DNA from: Bacillus canaveralius
Lineage (GTDB): Bacteria; Bacillota; Bacilli; Bacillales; Cytobacillaceae
DNA length: 64,000 bases
Direction of reading: 5' to 3'
Assembly (NCBI RefSeq): GCF_002860125.1
Contig: NZ_PGVA01000004.1
Coordinates: 124,001 to 188,000 of the forward strand
The notes below the pieces were generated by a model. That model made no database searches, had not been told where the DNA came from, and worked only from the letters and a program-made list of their open reading frames with translations. The position numbers and the translations under genes were made by a program. Below, in pieces: positions 26,283-35,406 of the stretch (positions are counted from its first letter, which is position 1; each line of letters starts with the position of its first letter).

Positions 26283-26918
26283 ATGGACTTTATCACAGAA
26301 TGGATCACGAATATTATTTTGTTTGTGTTGCTGGCAACTGTGCTGGATATGCTGCTCCCTAATTCTAATTTTCAAAAGTATGCAAAAATGGTCACCGGCT
26401 TGCTTCTGATTGCGATTATTTTAACACCGATTCTAAAATTTTTTTCTTCTGATTTTGAAGCGGCTGTTGCTTCGATCCCGGTTTTTGAGAGCCAGCGCGA
26501 TCAAAGCATGGGAAATTTGATAGAAATGCAGAAAAAAGAAATACAAGCATCCCAACATGCATATATTTTAGAACAAATGGCTGTCGACATGGAAACGGAC
26601 GCAAAAAAGGAGTTGATGGACCAGTACGGATTGGAAATTGTTAAAATTGATGTTTTAGTAGACGAACAAGACCAGCATGAATTCCCGGAAAACCTGCAAA
26701 AAGTCATCGTTCAACTGAAATATCCAGACGCTGGACCCGAGGCAGTCGAAGCAGTAAAGAAAATAGAAATCAATACAGAACAACCTCTTCCATCAAAGCG
26801 ACCTAACAATCAAACAAGCAAAATCGTTTCTCTTCTCTCGCAAAAGTGGAATGTTAATGAAAGCACTATCGAAGTGACGATTGAAGGGGGGAATACCAAA
26901 GTAAATGGACAAGGATAA
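26283..26918 (+). CDS. spoIIIAF: stage III sporulation protein AF
   Basis: 211 residues. Two N-terminal membrane helices (about 9-25 and 36-55), then a soluble domain resembling ring-building motifs of secretion systems (residues about 90-205). GGGGGAG lies before the ATG; its end overlaps spoIIIAG by 14 nt. Confidence 0.93.
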   Translation: MDFITEWITNIILFVLLATVLDMLLPNSNFQKYAKMVTGLLLIAIILTPILKFFSSDFEAAVASIPVFESQRDQSMGNLIEMQKKEIQASQHAYILEQMAVDMETDAKKELMDQYGLEIVKIDVLVDEQDQHEFPENLQKVIVQLKYPDAGPEAVEAVKKIEINTEQPLPSKRPNNQTSKIVSLLSQKWNVNESTIEVTIEGGNTKVNGQG

Positions 26919-27573
26919 AGGGCCGTTGACATGGTTAAAAAAACAGTTTTTCGGGGATAAACAAGCTGATAAAAAACCGGGTAAATACCATTACTTACTA
27001 TTGGTCCTCCTTTTCGGTGCTGCCATCATGTTAATCAGCAACATGCTTTTCAGTGAGAAGCCATCTGAAACAGCTTTGCCAGTGATGAATGGCAATGAAG
27101 AAAATAAAAGCGATGATGTTGAAGCATTCGGACAGAAGAGTACTGGTGGAAATAGCATGATTAAAGACTATGAAGAGGCTTACGAAGTCCAGCTGAAAGA
27201 AGCCCTTGAAGGTATTGTTGGTGTAGATGACGTCTCCGTTGTCGTCAATGTTGATGCCACCGAAAAAAAAGTTCTCGAAAAAAACAAGGTGACTCAATCC
27301 CAAATAACCGAGGAAACTGACCGGGAAGGCGGGAAACGCATGGTTGAAGATATGTCAGAGGATGAGCAGCTTGTAATTATCCGCAATGGCGAAAAAGAAG
27401 TTCCGATCGTTTTAGAGACAAAGAAGCCGGCAATCCGCGGTGTGCTCGTCGTTGCTAAGGGCGCAAATAATATTCAAGTGAAAAAGTGGATTATTGAAGC
27501 AGTAACAAGGGTGCTGGACGTCCCGAGTCACAGAGTTTCAGTGATGCCAAAGAAAACAAAGGGGGATTCATAA
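26905..27573 (+). CDS. spoIIIAG: stage III sporulation protein AG
   Basis: 222 residues. One membrane helix (about 29-47, YLLLVLLFGAAIMLISNMLF) and an extracytoplasmic ring-building domain (about 85-215) that in B. subtilis assembles into a large ring. GAAGGGGGG precedes the overlapping ATG. The domain contains VVNVDATEKKVLEKNKVTQS. Confidence 0.94.
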   Translation: MDKDKGPLTWLKKQFFGDKQADKKPGKYHYLLLVLLFGAAIMLISNMLFSEKPSETALPVMNGNEENKSDDVEAFGQKSTGGNSMIKDYEEAYEVQLKEALEGIVGVDDVSVVVNVDATEKKVLEKNKVTQSQITEETDREGGKRMVEDMSEDEQLVIIRNGEKEVPIVLETKKPAIRGVLVVAKGANNIQVKKWIIEAVTRVLDVPSHRVSVMPKKTKGDS

Positions 27574-28134
27574 ATGTTATTAAAAAAGCAAACAGTCTGG
27601 TTGTTAACAATGTTAAGTTTAGTAGTCGTTTTGTCCGTCTATTACATTACTTCTCCTGAACAGCAAAGCAATGACTTCGCAGGAGTAGAGGAAGAAAAAA
27701 ATCCCCAGGAAGCTGAAAACGGTGCACCAGACACTCCAGCAGCTGAGTCAAAGGACGAAAGCATGGTCATTTCCGGTGCTGCAAGCGATGATGTATTTGA
27801 AGAGCTCCGCCTTGAACTCAACGATAAGCGCAGCGAGCTGAAAGAGCAATTAACAGAGATGATGGCTTCTTCTGAGTTAACCACCGAGGAAAAAAGCGAA
27901 GCTTACGACCAGATGAAAGAATTAGATGCCATCGCCGAAAAGGAAGAAATTTTGGAGACATTGATCATAGCGGCAGGCTATGATGATGCGCTGGTGCGTG
28001 CTGATGGAGATAAAGTCCTGATTACAATTAAAGCGGAAGAAAACACCCCTAAAGCGGCAAATGAAATTATACAAATGGTGAAATCAGAGATTAATGAGCA
28101 AGACATAGCCGTCAGGTTCCACGGTTCCAAATAG
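27574..28134 (+). CDS. spoIIIAH: stage III sporulation protein AH
   Basis: 186 residues, somewhat shorter than B. subtilis SpoIIIAH (218). One N-terminal helix (TVWLLTMLSLVVVLSVYYI), an acidic linker, and an EscJ-like domain that binds forespore SpoIIQ. The ATG follows the spoIIIAG stop directly. The missing length is in the linker. Confidence 0.94.
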   Translation: MLLKKQTVWLLTMLSLVVVLSVYYITSPEQQSNDFAGVEEEKNPQEAENGAPDTPAAESKDESMVISGAASDDVFEELRLELNDKRSELKEQLTEMMASSELTTEEKSEAYDQMKELDAIAEKEEILETLIIAAGYDDALVRADGDKVLITIKAEENTPKAANEIIQMVKSEINEQDIAVRFHGSK

Positions 28135-28209
28135 GCTGTTCTCATTTCCGCTGAGTACAGTGGGTTGGGAATTTTAGCCTCAGCAGACAAGGATTTATAC
28201 TTGCATGGG

Positions 28210-28242
28210 AAAAGCATCGGTATGGAGAGCCGATGCTTTTTT
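28210..28242 (+). terminator. terminator of the spoIIIA operon
   Basis: AAAAGCATCGG (28210-28220) pairs with CCGATGCTTTT (28230-28240), followed by TTC. From here to the accB promoter (28243-28459) I see no gene, only a short CCATTT/AAATGG hairpin. Confidence 0.88.
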
Positions 28243-28459
28243 CTATGAAGACAATTCTTCATTGGACCATGAAAGAGCGTTGGGCACCTACAGGTATTGT
28301 TAAAATACATACCTCGCTTCGTATTTGCTCCTCTCCCCGAGTGTGCAACCATTTTCGATAAATGGTAATGAAAACCCTTTCGGAAAAATTCACAATTATG
28401 ATAAAAAATATTACAATAGGGTGGAGAGGCTTTTTATCTTGTGACTCTCGAATACATTG

Positions 28460-28508
28460 TTGAACTTTGAGCAGGTCTTATCGTATGATATTAGAAGCTA
28501 GTCTTAAT
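28460..28508 (+). promoter_or_regulatory. accB promoter with FapR-like operator
   Basis: TTGAAC (28460-28465), 18 bp, TATGAT (28484-28489). Directly downstream, covering the expected start site, 28491-28508 reads TTAGAAGCTAGTCTTAAT, close to FapR operators as I recall them (TTAGTACCTAGTCTTAAT style). FapR represses lipid synthesis genes unless malonyl-CoA is present. Confidence 0.65.
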
Positions 28509-28530
28509 TAAGAAGGACAGAGGTGTAATC

Positions 28531-29034
28531 ATGTTGAAGGTGCAAGAAATACGTGAACTGATAAAGCTTGTTGATCATTCAAGCATTGACGAATTTGTTT
28601 TTGAACAAGATGGTTCAAAAATTAAAATGAAAAAGAACAAAGCAGAGACAACTGTGGTCGCTCAGCCAATCAATGAAATCCCTGTTGTGGAAACTGTAAA
28701 ACCGCAACAATCTGCTCTATCTGAAGTTAACCAAGAAACTCCTGCAGAGGAAAAACCCGCAGCCAGGGAAGAAGCAGCTCCTGAAGCTACGAATCTACAT
28801 AAGATCACATCCCCAATGGTTGGGACTTTTTATCAATCATCATCACCAGATACTCCTGCATATGTAAAAGTGGGATCAAAGGTCTCCAATGACTCCATCG
28901 TTTGTATTGTCGAAGCGATGAAACTGTTCAATGAAATCGAGGCTGAAGTGAATGGCGAAATTGTTGAATTTTTAGTGAGTGACGGGCAGCTTGTAGAATA
29001 TGGCCAGCCTTTATTTCTGGTTAAGCCTGAATAA
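28531..29034 (+). CDS. accB: acetyl-CoA carboxylase biotin carboxyl carrier protein
   Basis: 167 residues. N-terminal helix region (1-40), a Pro/Ala/Glu-rich linker (about 50-90), and a biotinyl domain with the biotinylated lysine K131 in [13 protein letters not shown]. Carries CO2 between AccC and the carboxyltransferase, the first committed step of fatty-acid synthesis. AGAGGTG lies before the ATG. Forms an operon with accC and probably yqhY. Confidence 0.96.
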   Translation: MLKVQEIRELIKLVDHSSIDEFVFEQDGSKIKMKKNKAETTVVAQPINEIPVVETVKPQQSALSEVNQETPAEEKPAAREEAAPEATNLHKITSPMVGTFYQSSSPDTPAYVKVGSKVSNDSIVCIVEAMKLFNEIEAEVNGEIVEFLVSDGQLVEYGQPLFLVKPE

Positions 29035-29051
29035 GGGGGGCTAATTTTATC

Positions 29052-30410
29052 ATGATAAAAAAACTGTTAATCGCAAACAGAGGAGAAATCGCCGTTCGGA
29101 TCATCCGTGCTTGCCATGAGATGAATATTGAAACGGTGGCAGTATACTCGGAAGCTGATAGGGAATCTCTTCATGTTCAGCTTGCGGACGAAGCTTACTG
29201 TATTGGACCGACAGCTTCAAAGGACAGCTACTTAAACTTTACAAATATTATCAGCGTTGCCAAATTGACCGACTGTGACGCGATCCATCCAGGGTATGGA
29301 TTCCTCGCCGAAAATGCAGACTTTGCTGAACTGTGCCGGGAAGTGAATATCACGTTCGTGGGCCCAAGTCCCGAAGCAATCACGAAAATGGGCACGAAGG
29401 ATATTGCACGGGAAACGATGCGCGAGGCTGGCGTTCCGATTGTTCCTGGCTCGCAGGGAATACTTAAATCGGTCGATGATGGTGTGGAACTCGCAAATAA
29501 AATCGGTTTCCCGGTTATCATTAAAGCAACAGCCGGCGGTGGCGGGAAGGGAATCCGCATCGCAAGAACAGAGCAGGAGCTGATTAAAGGGATTACTATT
29601 ACCCAGCAGGAAGCATTGACTGCTTTTGGGAATCCAGGCGTTTATCTTGAAAAATTTATCGAAGATTTTCGTCACGTCGAGATTCAAGTCCTCGCGGATA
29701 GTTATGGGAATGTTATCCACCTTGGCGAACGGGATTGCACTATCCAAAGACGACTGCAAAAACTGCTGGAAGAAACCCCTTCACCGGCCCTCGACGGGGA
29801 AATTCGTGAAGAAATGGGAGATGCAGCTGTAAAAGCTGCAAAAGCAGTTGATTATTCAGGCGCTGGCACGGTAGAATTTATATATGATTATCGCAATCGC
29901 AAATTTTACTTTATGGAAATGAACACAAGGATTCAAGTTGAACACCCGGTAACTGAAATGGTCACCGGTGTCGATTTGATTAAGGAGCAAATCAGGGTGG
30001 CGTCCGGAGAGAGGCTTCGCTTAAAACAGGATGAAGTCATCTTTACCGGCTGGGCGATCGAATGCAGAATTAATGCTGAAAATCCTGAAAAGAACTTTAT
30101 GCCATCAGCCGGAAAAATCAATACGTACTTACCGCCAGGCGGATTTGGAGTCCGGATTGATTCGGCTGCGTATCCCGGATATACGATCCCGCCGTACTAC
30201 GATTCAATGATTGCGAAGGTCATCACATACGGAAGCAGCCGGGAAGAAGCGATTGCCAGAATGAAAAGAGCTCTGAATGAATTTGTTATTGAAGGCATCC
30301 ATACGACAATTCCGTTTCACTTAAGGCTGCTGGACCATGAGCAATTTGTAGATGGTCAATTCAATACGAAATTTCTGGAACTGTATGATGTGATGAAATC
30401 GGATAAATAA
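29052..30410 (+). CDS. accC: acetyl-CoA carboxylase biotin carboxylase subunit
   Basis: 452 residues. ATP-grasp enzyme that carboxylates the biotin on AccB. Contains the glycine-rich ATP loop [14 protein letters not shown] near residue 160, and [19 protein letters not shown] near 286 with the metal and catalytic residues. AAGGGGGGC lies before the ATG, 17 bp after accB. Confidence 0.97.
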   Translation: MIKKLLIANRGEIAVRIIRACHEMNIETVAVYSEADRESLHVQLADEAYCIGPTASKDSYLNFTNIISVAKLTDCDAIHPGYGFLAENADFAELCREVNITFVGPSPEAITKMGTKDIARETMREAGVPIVPGSQGILKSVDDGVELANKIGFPVIIKATAGGGGKGIRIARTEQELIKGITITQQEALTAFGNPGVYLEKFIEDFRHVEIQVLADSYGNVIHLGERDCTIQRRLQKLLEETPSPALDGEIREEMGDAAVKAAKAVDYSGAGTVEFIYDYRNRKFYFMEMNTRIQVEHPVTEMVTGVDLIKEQIRVASGERLRLKQDEVIFTGWAIECRINAENPEKNFMPSAGKINTYLPPGGFGVRIDSAAYPGYTIPPYYDSMIAKVITYGSSREEAIARMKRALNEFVIEGIHTTIPFHLRLLDHEQFVDGQFNTKFLELYDVMKSDK

Positions 30411-30426
30411 TTTGGAGGTGCATGAA

Positions 30427-30834
30427 ATGAGCGAAAACAACATTCTTGAAATGAACAAAGAGAATACAGGGCTTGGCAAAGTCGAAATTGCTCCGGAAGT
30501 AATCGAGGTTATTGCCGGAATTGCCGCCTCAGAGGTGGAAGGAGTTTCGCAAATGCGCGGAAACTTCGCAACTGGTGTAGTTGAAAGGCTCGGCAAAAAA
30601 AACCATGGCAAAGGCGTGAAAGTCGAGCTTACCGAACAAGGAATCAAGGTTGATGTTTATTGCCTGATGAAATTCGGCGTCTCAATCCCGCATGTTGCCC
30701 AGAAAATCCAGGACAACATTCGTCAGGCACTGCTTAATATGACGGCTTTAAACGCAGAAGAAGTAAACATTCATGTCGTCGGCATTCAGTTTGAAAACCA
30801 AAAGCAGGAAGCCGAAGAAATTGAAGAGATTTAA
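30427..30834 (+). CDS. yqhY: Asp23/Gls24 family envelope-stress-like protein YqhY
   Basis: 135 residues from the ATG at 30427 after GGAGGTG; an ATG at 30422 is out of frame. Asp23/Gls24 (DUF322) domain: VEIAPEVIEVIAGIAASEVEGV then NVHVVGIQF-like end. In B. subtilis yqhY is cotranscribed with accBC and its loss disturbs acetyl-CoA carboxylase control, so a link to lipid synthesis is known for the family. Confidence 0.93.
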   Translation: MSENNILEMNKENTGLGKVEIAPEVIEVIAGIAASEVEGVSQMRGNFATGVVERLGKKNHGKGVKVELTEQGIKVDVYCLMKFGVSIPHVAQKIQDNIRQALLNMTALNAEEVNIHVVGIQFENQKQEAEEIEEI

Positions 30835-30840
30835 TAAACA

Positions 30841-30872
30841 AACCAAAGACATCTGCTGTCTTTGGTTTTTTT
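30841..30872 (+). terminator. terminator of accBC-yqhY
   Basis: AACCAAAGACA pairs with TGTCTTTGGTT, followed by TTTTT. Confidence 0.9.
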
Positions 30873-30888
30873 AATGACGTTGTCTAAA

Positions 30889-31007
30889 TAAACAGGAGTA
30901 TGCCGTAGGAAACGAATAATATTATCTGAATGTTAAATGACCGTTCGTTTTTCAGTTAAAGAATTGCTTTATGAAATTTATTCAGATAATAGTGAAATTC
31001 CTGTTTA
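30889..31007. repeat. imperfect long inverted repeat upstream of nusB
   Basis: Two blocks recur in inverted orientation: TAAACAGGA (30889-30897) with TCCTGTTTA (30999-31007), and ATTATCTGAAT (30921-30931) with ATTCAGATAAT (30980-30990). The arms are separated by 23 and 8 bases. It could be a small decayed mobile element or a structured leader; there is no coding potential. Confidence 0.5.
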
Positions 31008-31155
31008 GTAAGCAAAATAACGAAAGAGACCGTGCAGAGCAAGTCGACTTGTGCTATTATCTTGTTATGAATTGAGACTATAGTGAAAAGTTATTTTTTC
31101 AATAAGATGTGGCACACAAAAAACATATTTCCTTAAAAAGGAGCACATAATTCAA

Positions 31156-31548
31156 ATGAAAAGAAGAACAGCGAGAGAAAAGGCACTCCAGGCTCTTTTT
31201 CAAATTGACGTTAGTCAGGCTGAGCCGGACGCAGCAATCGAACACGTTTTGGAAGAAGCACCAGGCGATGAGTATTTATCAAGACTGGTTTCAGGTGTTG
31301 TCGAGCATAAAGATGAACTAGACGGCATGATTAAAGTTCATCTTGAAAAATGGACGCTTGAGCGCCTGGCAACTGTTGATCGGAATTTACTAAGAATGGC
31401 TGCTTTTGAGCTTGCCTATTGTAAAGAAGAAGTTCCGCAAAATGTCGTTCTTGATGAAGCAATCGAAATTGCCAAGCTATATGGAGATGAACAATCCAGC
31501 CGGTTTATCAATGGAGTATTGTCCAAGATTAAACAGCAATTAGCATAA
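31156..31548 (+). CDS. nusB: transcription antitermination factor NusB
   Basis: 130 residues, all helical NusB fold: KRRTAREKALQALFQIDVSQ at the start, TVDRNLLRMAAFEL in the middle and FINGVLSKI near the end. With NusE (S10) it binds boxA RNA in rRNA operons. AAAAGGAGC lies about 12 bases before the ATG. Confidence 0.96.
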   Translation: MKRRTAREKALQALFQIDVSQAEPDAAIEHVLEEAPGDEYLSRLVSGVVEHKDELDGMIKVHLEKWTLERLATVDRNLLRMAAFELAYCKEEVPQNVVLDEAIEIAKLYGDEQSSRFINGVLSKIKQQLA

Positions 31549-31600
31549 TAGCCGTCAATAGCATACAGCGGAATGGAATATGAAAACAGGGGGAAATGTC

Positions 31601-32470
31601 ATGACAGCCCAAATTATTGATGGAAAAGAAATTGCCAGAAAAAAGCGCGCAGAAATTGCCGATGATGTGGCCAGGTTAAAGAGACTAAATGTTCACCCGG
31701 GTCTTGCTGTCATATTAGTAGGAAATGACCAGGCATCAGGTACATATGTAAAAAATAAGGAGAGAGCAAGCAAAGAGCTGGGGATGCATTCCGTTGTGCT
31801 CAAATATCCCGAGTCGCTTACAGAACGAGAGCTGCTCTCCAAAATTGCCGAGCTAAACAATGACGACTCAATCCATGGTATTTTAGTGCAGCTTCCGCTC
31901 CCAAAACATATCAATGAAACGAATGTAATCGAGGCGATCTCGCCTGACAAGGATGTGGACGGATTTCATCCTGTTAACATCGGCAGAATGATGACTGGAC
32001 AGGATGCATTCGTATCGTGTACACCCGCAGGGATTATCGTTATGCTAAAAGAGATGAATATCGAAATCGCCGGCAAGCATGTGGTTGTCATCGGGCGCAG
32101 CAACATCGTCGGGAAGCCATCAGGGCAGCTGTTTCTAAATGAGAATGCTACTGTTACATACTGTCATTCAAAGACAAAGGATTTAAAAGCTTTTACGAAA
32201 ACTGCCGATATACTCGTTGCAGCGGTCGGCATAGCCAACTTAATCACTGCTGACCACGTGAAGGAAGGCGCTGTTGTCGTTGATGTCGGGATGAACCGCA
32301 ATGATCAAGGAAAGCTTTGCGGTGATGTTGCATTTGAAGAAGTAAGCACAAAGGCAGCCTACATCACTCCTGTTCCAGGCGGAGTCGGACCAATGACGAT
32401 CACCATGCTTATGCACAATACATTGAAATCAGCTGATAACTTTCAAAAAAGGCTGCAAAAAACGCATTAA
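31601..32470 (+). CDS. folD: methylenetetrahydrofolate dehydrogenase / cyclohydrolase
   Basis: 289 residues from an ATG at 31601 after AGGGGGAAA. Bifunctional FolD, interconverting 5,10-methylene-, methenyl- and 10-formyl-THF. Contains the substrate loop GTYVKNKERASKELG with the catalytic Lys near residue 55, VQLPLPKHI, and the NADP-binding GRSNIVGKPSGQLF. Downstream user of the methylene-THF made by glycine cleavage. Confidence 0.97.
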   Translation: MTAQIIDGKEIARKKRAEIADDVARLKRLNVHPGLAVILVGNDQASGTYVKNKERASKELGMHSVVLKYPESLTERELLSKIAELNNDDSIHGILVQLPLPKHINETNVIEAISPDKDVDGFHPVNIGRMMTGQDAFVSCTPAGIIVMLKEMNIEIAGKHVVVIGRSNIVGKPSGQLFLNENATVTYCHSKTKDLKAFTKTADILVAAVGIANLITADHVKEGAVVVDVGMNRNDQGKLCGDVAFEEVSTKAAYITPVPGGVGPMTITMLMHNTLKSADNFQKRLQKTH

Positions 32471-32617
32471 CCAAATTAGAGTCCCTGTCTATTATGAGGA
32501 TGGATCTTGAATATTCGAAACCCTGGAGAGGTGACGGATGGAGATCCAAACCTTATAATAGATGGGGACAGTTTGTTTGTGCCAAGCTGTTTAGCTGGAA
32601 ATTTAAAGGAGCTTGTT

Positions 32618-33976
32618 ATGAAGGAACAGCGTTTTTTAACCGTTCACGCTTTAACAAAATATATAAAAAGAAAATTTGATGCTGATCCCCATTTGCAGGA
32701 CATTTTTGTGAAGGGGGAAATCTCCAATTATAAACAGCATTCGAGCGGTCATATGTACTTCACTCTGAAGGATGAAAAAGCCCGGATTCTTGCCGTTATG
32801 TTTTCGAGCTCCAATCGATTCATGAAGTTTTCCCCGGAAAACGGCATGAAGGTGCTTGTTAAAGGAGATATAACCGTCTATGAATCGAGCGGCCAGTATC
32901 AAATGTACATCAAGGAAATGCGCCCGGATGGAGTCGGCGAGCTTTACTTGGCTTATGAGCAGCTGAAAGAAAAGCTGCAGAAGGAAGGGCTATTTTCACC
33001 CCAGTACAAAAAAAGCATCCCAAAGTATCCTCATACAGTAGGGGTGATCACCTCGCCAACTGGTGCGGCTATTCGCGATGTTCTGACAACACTGAAGCGC
33101 CGCTATCCGATTGCGAGCGTTATCCTCATTCCTGCATTAGTACAGGGCGAGCAGGCAGCTCCGTCGATTGCAAAGGCCATTGCAATGGCGAATGGCAACA
33201 GCGAAATTGATGTGCTGATCGTCGGCCGTGGTGGAGGTTCGATTGAAGAACTGTGGGCTTTTAATGAAGAAATTGTCGCAAGAACAATTTTCGAATCTCG
33301 CATTCCGGTAATTTCCGCCGTCGGACATGAAACGGATTATACGATTGCCGATTTTGTTGCCGATATGCGTGCACCGACACCAACGGCCGCCGCAGAGCTA
33401 GCGGTCCCGCATATAGACGATTTAATGGAGAGGATTATGAATCGGCAGACAAGACTGCTGCGCGCGATGAAGGAAAAAGTCGCTGCGCAAAATCAGCGCT
33501 TGAACCGCATGCAAAAATCTTACGCCTTCCGCTATCCGCAAAGGCTGTACGAGCAAAAAATCGAGCAGGTCGATAAGCGGAGGGAACAGCTCGTAAAAGG
33601 AGCGCAAAAGCTTTTCGTCTTAAAATCGGAACAGCACCGGCGCGAGCTTGGGCGGCTGAACCGCGTCCATCCGCGCGAGCTATTAAGCGAAGCCGTTGCC
33701 AGCTATAAAAGATCAAACCGGTCATTAAAGAAAGCATTGGGCAACATTCATGCAAATAAGCAAAAGGATCTGCACAGCATGCTAACAACACTTGAAGCCT
33801 TAAGTCCCTTGAAAATCATGAACCGGGGCTATAGTCTTGTTTATAAAGATGACGGCCAGTTGGTGAAAAGCATAGCGGCAGTGAAAAAGGACGAATCAAT
33901 AGAAGTCAAAATGGCAGACGGCTATATGCACTGCAGGATAATGGACATAAAGGAGAGCGAGAACAGTGGCAGCTGA
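32618..33976 (+). CDS. xseA: exodeoxyribonuclease VII large subunit
   Basis: 452 residues from an ATG at 32618 after AAAGGAG; the open frame extends upstream but without a ribosome site. N-terminal OB-fold (about 1-100), then the catalytic region with [31 protein letters not shown] and [18 protein letters not shown], and a long coiled-coil (about 290-390). Degrades single-stranded DNA with XseB. Overlaps xseB by 11 nt. Confidence 0.96.
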   Translation: MKEQRFLTVHALTKYIKRKFDADPHLQDIFVKGEISNYKQHSSGHMYFTLKDEKARILAVMFSSSNRFMKFSPENGMKVLVKGDITVYESSGQYQMYIKEMRPDGVGELYLAYEQLKEKLQKEGLFSPQYKKSIPKYPHTVGVITSPTGAAIRDVLTTLKRRYPIASVILIPALVQGEQAAPSIAKAIAMANGNSEIDVLIVGRGGGSIEELWAFNEEIVARTIFESRIPVISAVGHETDYTIADFVADMRAPTPTAAAELAVPHIDDLMERIMNRQTRLLRAMKEKVAAQNQRLNRMQKSYAFRYPQRLYEQKIEQVDKRREQLVKGAQKLFVLKSEQHRRELGRLNRVHPRELLSEAVASYKRSNRSLKKALGNIHANKQKDLHSMLTTLEALSPLKIMNRGYSLVYKDDGQLVKSIAAVKKDESIEVKMADGYMHCRIMDIKESENSGS

Positions 33977-34199
33977 AAAACAACTTACATTTGAGGAAGC
34001 GATGGAGAAACTGGAAGTAATCGTGGACCGGTTGGAGGAGGGCGACGTCCCTCTTGAAGAGGCGATTTCGATCTATAAAGAAGGGATGGAGCTTTCAAAG
34101 CTTTGCCATGATAAATTGAAAAGCGTGGAGGAGCAGCTGACCCAGGTTTTAACTGAGGAAGGAAAGACGGAACCATTCTCCATCAAAGAGGAGGAATAG
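33966..34199 (+). CDS. xseB: exodeoxyribonuclease VII small subunit
   Basis: 77 residues from a GTG at 33966 inside the end of xseA. Two-helix protein: [20 protein letters not shown] then [17 protein letters not shown]. Binds along the XseA coiled-coil. Confidence 0.95.
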   Translation: MAAEKQLTFEEAMEKLEVIVDRLEEGDVPLEEAISIYKEGMELSKLCHDKLKSVEEQLTQVLTEEGKTEPFSIKEEE

Positions 34200-34203
34200 C
34201 CTT

Positions 34204-35097
34204 TTGAACAATCAATCTCTTGCTTCTTTTGCAAATGAACATAAAAAGCTCCTTGAAGAACAGTTGCGGAAAGCGATAAAGGATATCGAGGCTCCAACGA
34301 TTATGAAGGAAGCGATGCTTTACTCTCTCGAAGCGGGAGGGAAGCGGATTCGTCCGCTTTTGCTGTTTGCGACGCTCCATGCCTTTGGGCAAGCGAGCCA
34401 AAAGGGGCTGAACACTGCTGCAGCGATTGAAATGCTTCACACCTATTCGCTGATCCACGACGATCTGCCAAGCATGGACAATGATGACTTGCGCAGAGGA
34501 AAACCGACCAGCCACAAAGTTTTCGGCGAAGCATTTGCGATTTTGGCAGGGGACGCACTTTTAACCTATAGCTTTCAACTCATCGCTGCAACCCCGGAAC
34601 AATTCGCTTCGTCTCATATAAAGCTTGAGTTGATCATCGAATTCGCAAAGGCAGCAGGGGCAGAAGGCATGGTCGGCGGCCAGGCAGCCGATCTTGAAGG
34701 CGAAGGAAAGGCACTGACTAAAGAAGAATTAGAATATATTCATGTTCACAAAACTGGAAAGCTGTTGATATACAGCGTGCTGGCTGGAGCGTTGTTGGCT
34801 GGTGCTGACAAAGCCACTATTGACAAGCTGACCCGGTATGCCTACCATTTAGGTCTTGCATTTCAAATTCGGGATGATATATTAGACCTCGAAGGAAGTG
34901 AGGAGCTGATTGGCAAACCAATTGGCAGTGATATGAACAACCAAAAAAGTACATATCCTTCTTTGCTGACGATGGAAGGGGCAAAACAGGAACTAGCCGG
35001 GCATATTCACAAAGCCAAATTGGCTCTAAAGGAAACCATATTGTATACAAGCCTTCTGCAAGACATTGCTGATTTGGTTGCAGACCGGAACCATTAG
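34204..35097 (+). CDS. ispA: farnesyl diphosphate synthase
   Basis: 297 residues from a TTG at 34204 after GAGGAGG. All-helical prenyltransferase with the first aspartate motif IHDDLPSMDNDDLRRGK near residue 86 and the second FQIRDDILDLEG near 220. Condenses isopentenyl diphosphate with allylic diphosphates to C15, feeding undecaprenol and menaquinone. Upstream of dxs, so the precursor pathway is physically linked. Confidence 0.96.
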   Translation: MNNQSLASFANEHKKLLEEQLRKAIKDIEAPTIMKEAMLYSLEAGGKRIRPLLLFATLHAFGQASQKGLNTAAAIEMLHTYSLIHDDLPSMDNDDLRRGKPTSHKVFGEAFAILAGDALLTYSFQLIAATPEQFASSHIKLELIIEFAKAAGAEGMVGGQAADLEGEGKALTKEELEYIHVHKTGKLLIYSVLAGALLAGADKATIDKLTRYAYHLGLAFQIRDDILDLEGSEELIGKPIGSDMNNQKSTYPSLLTMEGAKQELAGHIHKAKLALKETILYTSLLQDIADLVADRNH

Positions 35098-35102
35098 TAA
35101 AT

Positions 35103-35131
35103 TTGAGGCGGAAATAGGCATATGATATAAT
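35103..35131 (+). promoter_or_regulatory. sigma-A promoter upstream of dxs
   Basis: TTGAGG (35103-35108), 17 bp, perfect TATAAT (35126-35131). It starts only a few bases after the ispA stop and gives a leader of about 270 nt before dxs. Confidence 0.82.
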
Positions 35132-35185
35132 TGGGTTACTTTATTAGCTGTTACCTCAAGTTAAATGAACCTCAAAAGCTTATTT

Positions 35186-35231
35186 AAAAAGCCAGTATGC
35201 CGTTACACTCCGGTGTTAGCGGCTATTTTTA
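35186..35231 (+). terminator. terminator-like hairpin in the dxs leader
   Basis: GCCG..TTACAC (35199-35208) pairs with GTGTTAGCGGC (35213-35223, one bulge, one mismatch) around a 4-nt loop, followed by TATTTTTA; AAAAAGCC/GGCTATTTTT can extend it. It lies about 90 nt after the promoter start and 175 nt before dxs, so it could be an attenuator or the end of a small RNA. Further downstream a TCTGATC/GATCAGA hairpin is seen. Confidence 0.6.
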
Positions 35232-35406
35232 AAACTTTGTGCCTGTTTGAAGGAATGAACAACGGCTCTGATCCAAAACGATAATCGATCAGAACTGGAT
35301 TCTACCCCGAAACAGGAATTTATGCCGCGACAAGTGCGGGGCGTCGACATTTATCGAAATTAAACTATTTACGAACGAAATAGGGATGAAAGCGAGTGAT
35401 CCGAAC

